A stretch of 44,383 nt of DNA. Origin: Planctomycetota bacterium. GTDB taxonomy: Bacteria > Planctomycetota > Planctomycetia > Pirellulales > Pirellulaceae. Made by a program: the position numbers and the translations under genes. Under the pieces are notes generated by a model that saw only the letters and a list, made by a program, of their open reading frames with translations, did no database searches and was not told the origin of the DNA. The stretch spans positions 1 to 44,383 of the forward strand of contig JAPLNL010000094.1 in the NCBI GenBank assembly GCA_026692905.1. The letters run 5' to 3'. Positions 41,371-44,383 of the stretch are shown in pieces; position 1 is the stretch's first letter, and each line of letters starts with the position of its first letter.

Positions 41371-42294
41371 ATGCAGACGTTTCGGGTTATTGATTCGCAT
41401 ACTGGCGGTGAGCCGACACGGACGATTATCGATGGCGGTCCTCGGTTGTTGGGGGATTCCATCGTTGAGCAGATTGAAGACATGAAAGCCAACCATGATG
41501 GTTACAGGCGTTCGATCGTCAATGAGCCGCGCGGCTCAGAAGTGATGGTCGGCGCCTATTTGATTCCAGCTCACGATTCAAAAAATCAGTGCGGAATTCT
41601 TTTTTTTAATAACGTCGGTTATCTGGGGATGTGCGGGCACGGAACCATTGGGGTTGTTGCGACGTTGGCGCATCTTGGAATAATTGGGCCTGGTGCACAT
41701 CGCTTTGAAACGGTTGCCGGACTAGTAAACGCAACGCTGCACATTGACTCTAGCGTCACTATCGAGAATGTACCAAGCTATCGTGCGCACGCAGGAATCG
41801 AACTTCAAGTCGATGGTATTGGTGTCATCAAAGCCGACATCGCTTATGCTGGCAACTGGTTTTGTTTGGTTGCGTCACCGGGGAAGAATGATCTCGATCG
41901 CCCCATCTCAGAATTGCTCGAACTTGCGAGTCGTATTCTTGTTGCGTGCCGGCGAAGCTACCCTGAGGTAGATCACGTTGAGATTTTTGGTCCACCCAAA
42001 ACCGAGGCGGGCGATTCACGAAGCTTCGTTTTGTGTCCAGGGGGGATGTATGACCGCTCGCCTTGTGGCACAGGTACGAGCGCAAAGTTGGCCTGCCTGG
42101 CTGCTGACTCGAAGCTTATCGAACGGGAAACGTGGATCCAAGAGAGTATCATCGGAAGCACGTTTCTCGGTAGCTATCGGTGGCTTGATAAATCAAAGGG
42201 AATGGTGTCGCCGAGCATTACGGGACGAGCGTTTGTCAATGCAGATGTGCAAGTCCTCGTTGACGAAAACGATCCGTTTGCATGGGGGCTCTAA
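41371..42294 (+). CDS. Proline racemase family protein, likely 4-hydroxyproline 2-epimerase
   Basis: A 307-residue enzyme of the proline racemase superfamily. Both catalytic cysteines are present: Cys 88 in GMCGHGTIG and Cys 232 in DRSPCGTGTSAKLA. This pair fits racemases/epimerases; the trans-3-hydroxyproline dehydratases have Thr at the second place. The start FRVIDSHTGGEPTRTI is typical. I chose ATG 41371; the frame continues to a TTG at 41347, which adds eight residues without homology. No other hydroxyproline-degradation gene is nearby, so the exact substrate is open. Confidence 0.92.
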   Translation: MQTFRVIDSHTGGEPTRTIIDGGPRLLGDSIVEQIEDMKANHDGYRRSIVNEPRGSEVMVGAYLIPAHDSKNQCGILFFNNVGYLGMCGHGTIGVVATLAHLGIIGPGAHRFETVAGLVNATLHIDSSVTIENVPSYRAHAGIELQVDGIGVIKADIAYAGNWFCLVASPGKNDLDRPISELLELASRILVACRRSYPEVDHVEIFGPPKTEAGDSRSFVLCPGGMYDRSPCGTGTSAKLACLAADSKLIERETWIQESIIGSTFLGSYRWLDKSKGMVSPSITGRAFVNADVQVLVDENDPFAWGL

Positions 42295-42295
42295 C

Positions 42296-43390
42296 CTACC
42301 ATCGCTGAGTGGCTTGAGCGGTTCGCAAGATCTCGCTGGCTTCTTCGCTGAGCCCATATTGATTCGTCGGCTGATTCAATTCCAGGAAAAGGATATATTT
42401 GGAGTGATCTGCGCCTGCGTAAATAACCGGTGCTGGTGCAATATGCAGAACGCTGGTGATACGATTGTTCCAACGAGTCGTAAAGAGTTGTCCGCCGAGG
42501 GTCTGTTCGGGCTTGAGCTGATATAACTGAACCATCAAATTGGCGAGCGGATTGGGATCGCCAGTCAGGCCGTGCAAATTGATCCGTTTGAGCGATTGGC
42601 TGGCGTCGAAGTAGTAGGTGAGTGAACCTGCGATATCGTTAGGTTGCGTGCCCGTGATCAGCGGGACCCGCAAGCCATCCATTTGAACATTTGAGGTCAC
42701 GGTCGAAACACGCGCGAAGCGTTTCGGAAGCCATCCTGGTACGATGTCAAACCGAAGAACCTCCCTCAAATCGGTGACCGTTCCGCCGCCAACGCTCGTG
42801 CCCGGCTGCTGTTGAAGTTGCCCCAGTGTGGGTGTTCCAAGCGTGTAGTCCCAAAGCTGGTCTGTTCTACCGGGAACAACAGAGGCTGGCCCTGACCTTG
42901 TCTCAATATAAGGCGCTGGGGCGGAGTTCGGTTGATTCATCGAATAGTTCGAACTCGATGAATAGGGTTGCGGTTGCGTAGGGGGCCCTATAGGTTGAAT
43001 CGTTGCGGGTCCGTAAACAGTCGAGACAATAGGGCCATTGCTAGATGAATTGGAATAATTGGATGGCGTGTTTTGGGGCTGGTTTGGATAGCTGGCACCT
43101 ACCTGAGCACTGCTTTGATTCCATGCAGATGGTTGATTCCAGGATGTGGGCTGAAACGACGACGTCGCGTTTGCACCGTTGGTTGTGTTTGTCGTAGCGA
43201 GCGAATTCGGGTCGGAAGGCTCTGAATTGAGGGGCCCGCTATTGCCTGGGACCGATTGTCCCATTTGGCTGACTAGCGACCGACGTATTTGGGTTCCGAT
43301 ATCGGTTTCAAAGGCCGCGTAAGGGCCGCCAATCGCGGTCCCCAGAATCGTAACCATGCCGATGGGCTTTTGGATGAAATTAGAAAGCAT
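42296..43390 (-). CDS. Planctomycete DUF6690-like protein
   Basis: About 364 residues from the ATG at 43390 (the frame is open to 43453). The N-terminus has a short hydrophobic stretch (IGMVTILGTAIGGPYAAFE). A long Asn/Gln/Ser/Pro-rich, low-complexity region spans about 50-190. The C-terminal domain contains VLRFDIVPGWLPKRFARVST, LRVPLITGTQPNDIAGSLTYYFD and INLHGLTGDPNPLANLM, which match my memory of the DUF6690 type. Function unknown. The gene is convergent with the racemase gene, with stops 1 bp apart. Confidence 0.72.
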   Translation of the reverse strand: MLSNFIQKPIGMVTILGTAIGGPYAAFETDIGTQIRRSLVSQMGQSVPGNSGPLNSEPSDPNSLATTNTTNGANATSSFQPTSWNQPSAWNQSSAQVGASYPNQPQNTPSNYSNSSSNGPIVSTVYGPATIQPIGPPTQPQPYSSSSNYSMNQPNSAPAPYIETRSGPASVVPGRTDQLWDYTLGTPTLGQLQQQPGTSVGGGTVTDLREVLRFDIVPGWLPKRFARVSTVTSNVQMDGLRVPLITGTQPNDIAGSLTYYFDASQSLKRINLHGLTGDPNPLANLMVQLYQLKPEQTLGGQLFTTRWNNRITSVLHIAPAPVIYAGADHSKYILFLELNQPTNQYGLSEEASEILRTAQATQRW

Positions 43391-43727
43391 TGGATGTTTC
43401 GTAATCGAGCACATCCATGTGCTTAGGCGGTTGTTTAGGAGTAGTCCGAACAATCACATCGGAATTTGGGGTTAGGATTTTTCATCCAAATTGCACTTGA
43501 GAGCAGAAAAACAGAAATCTGTGTCGCGGTCTTAGCGGCTATAGCGATGAGTCGGAAGTTGCCAACGATGCAATGTTGGTGTATCGATCTCATATCCAAA
43601 AGTAGGTTTTTTAAGGCTTGTTTGGCAAATTTCTTGCCATGAGTTGCAAACCTATTGTGAAATCCAATAGACTTTTAGCTCATCGTGCTTTGTTTTTCGA
43701 ACTTGTTTGCTCACTGGAGATTTTGAC

Positions 43728-44105
43728 ATGCGTATTCGGTTGTTCGTAGGTTCCCTCGTTGCGGCTGCGGTCTGTACTGGCGGTGTTTTTGCGGTTAACA
43801 ACTCAGCCCCAAAAGCAAGTCCAAAGACCGTAAAGGAAGTCATGAAGATTGCCCACGATAAAGAAGCGGGGATCCTTAAGAAGATCTTGTCAGGGGGAGC
43901 AAGTGATGCTGAAAAGAAGCAATTGCTCGACCTTTATATCGACATGGCGGAAGGGGAACCAAAGAAGGGCGACAAGGCCGAATGGAAGATCGCTGCAAGT
44001 GCAGCCGCATTGAGTGCTGGCAAAGTTGTACTTGGTCGGGAAGGGGCGATCGAAGAGCTCACCAAGACGTCGGATTGCAAGGCTTGCCACTCCAAGTTCA
44101 AGTAG
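43728..44105 (+). CDS. Small exported cytochrome c with C-terminal CxxCH
   Basis: A 125-residue protein. Residues 1-23 are a signal peptide (RLFVGSLVAAAVCTGGVFAV). The single haem motif CKACH is five residues from the end (CKACHSKFK), as in class II (c') cytochromes. The mature protein is helical and Lys/Ala-rich, about the size of one four-helix bundle. ATG 43728 with GGAG 9 nt upstream. It stands alone with a terminator behind it and is the single-domain relative of the protein at 5486-6436. Probably a periplasmic electron carrier; the partner is unknown. Confidence 0.87.
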   Translation: MRIRLFVGSLVAAAVCTGGVFAVNNSAPKASPKTVKEVMKIAHDKEAGILKKILSGGASDAEKKQLLDLYIDMAEGEPKKGDKAEWKIAASAAALSAGKVVLGREGAIEELTKTSDCKACHSKFK

Positions 44106-44150
44106 TCGTTCGTACCGTGTTTTTATCGGAACTATTTCTATCGAAATGGA

Positions 44151-44178
44151 AAACCCGCTGGATTGCCAGCGGGTTTTT
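44151..44178 (+). terminator. Intrinsic terminator after the small cytochrome c gene
   Basis: AAACCCGCTGG pairs with CCAGCGGGTTT around ATTG, followed by TTTTTGTTTT. A standard rho-independent terminator 46 nt after the stop codon. Confidence 0.92.
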
Positions 44179-44224
44179 GTTTTGGTTCAACGGAGCTAAG
44201 GTTTTCTTGTGCAGCAAGAATACT

Positions 44225-44336
44225 ACCTTAGCACGACGCGCAAGCTAGTGAATCAACTATCCAATTCACTACCCTAGCACGACGCGCAAGCTAGTGAATC
44301 AACTATCCAATTCACTAGCTTAGCACGACGCGCAAG
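44225..44336. repeat. Tandem array of the 46-bp repeat, inverted relative to the left end
   Basis: TAGCACGACGCGCAAG occurs at 44229, 44275 and 44321, again with a period of exactly 46 bp. The reverse complement aligns with the units at 1-118, including part of the variable segment (TGAATTGG...). The third unit is truncated. Confidence 0.9.
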
Positions 44337-44383
44337 TTTTGAAGTTGCACACTTTTTGCAGTGTTCTATGCAGCCATCCGGTA

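Overview
The window looks like a chromosomal segment of a planctomycete, probably from the Pirellulaceae side of the phylum. The evidence is the protein set: a planctomycete-type ECF sigma factor coupled to a membrane-anchored Ser/Thr kinase, a DUF1080 protein, an SHD1-domain secreted protein, a zinc-ribbon/GYF protein, DUF6655- and DUF6690-like proteins, small c-type cytochromes with a C-terminal CxxCH, and many dispersed palindromic repeats between genes. KDO genes beside a very large Lpt-like protein indicate an LPS-type outer membrane. The species cannot be named from the sequence alone.

Layout. 1-118: three tandem copies of a 46-bp repeat. 129-2789 (minus): Mrp/ApbC ATPase, HD-domain protein, DUF1080 protein. 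3012-9013 (plus): sigma factor and kinase (4-nt overlap), a cytochrome c, a zinc-ribbon/GYF membrane protein and a secreted beta-propeller. 9290-14545 (minus): an RND efflux operon (pump, adaptor, MarR repressor) with a visible promoter and operator. 14727-16880: a membrane LRR protein. 16881-17537: nested palindromes. 17538-21100: polA and coaE, overlapping. 21251-26424 (minus): kdsD, kdsC and a 1164-residue Lpt-like protein. 26889-28694: a 50-residue DUF2256 protein followed by a photolyase/cryptochrome. 28803-29478: a toxin-antitoxin pair whose PIN toxin is frameshifted. 29793-31976: a double-CxxC protein, an isoprenylcysteine-methyltransferase-like protein and a YcxB-like protein.

32232-40130 is a 7.85-kb integrated element in tRNA-Cys(GCA). 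A 50-bp direct repeat copying the 3' part of the tRNA marks its ends, and a tyrosine integrase abuts the intact tRNA. On the plus strand five frames are coupled stop-to-start: an AlpA-like HTH protein, a ParB-domain protein fused to a Topo VI-A/Spo11-like (mini-A type) domain, an HUH Rep-like protein and two small proteins. Other cargo is an SHD1 protein and several small unknown proteins, one with a possible -1 frameshift site.

The most interesting observation is that the attachment repeat lies inside the integrase reading frame. In the integrated state the frame stops inside the tRNA. At the far end of the element the same repeat, in the same phase, opens into 87 further codons. Joining the ends into a circle would therefore give a 550-residue integrase instead of 465. 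This resembles the att-inside-int arrangement of archaeal SSV-type elements, except that all catalytic residues stay in the N-terminal part.

40433-44105 returns to ordinary chromosome: a DUF6655 lipoprotein, a proline racemase/hydroxyproline epimerase, a DUF6690-like protein and a second small cytochrome c with a terminator. The window ends with three more copies of the 46-bp repeat in the opposite orientation.
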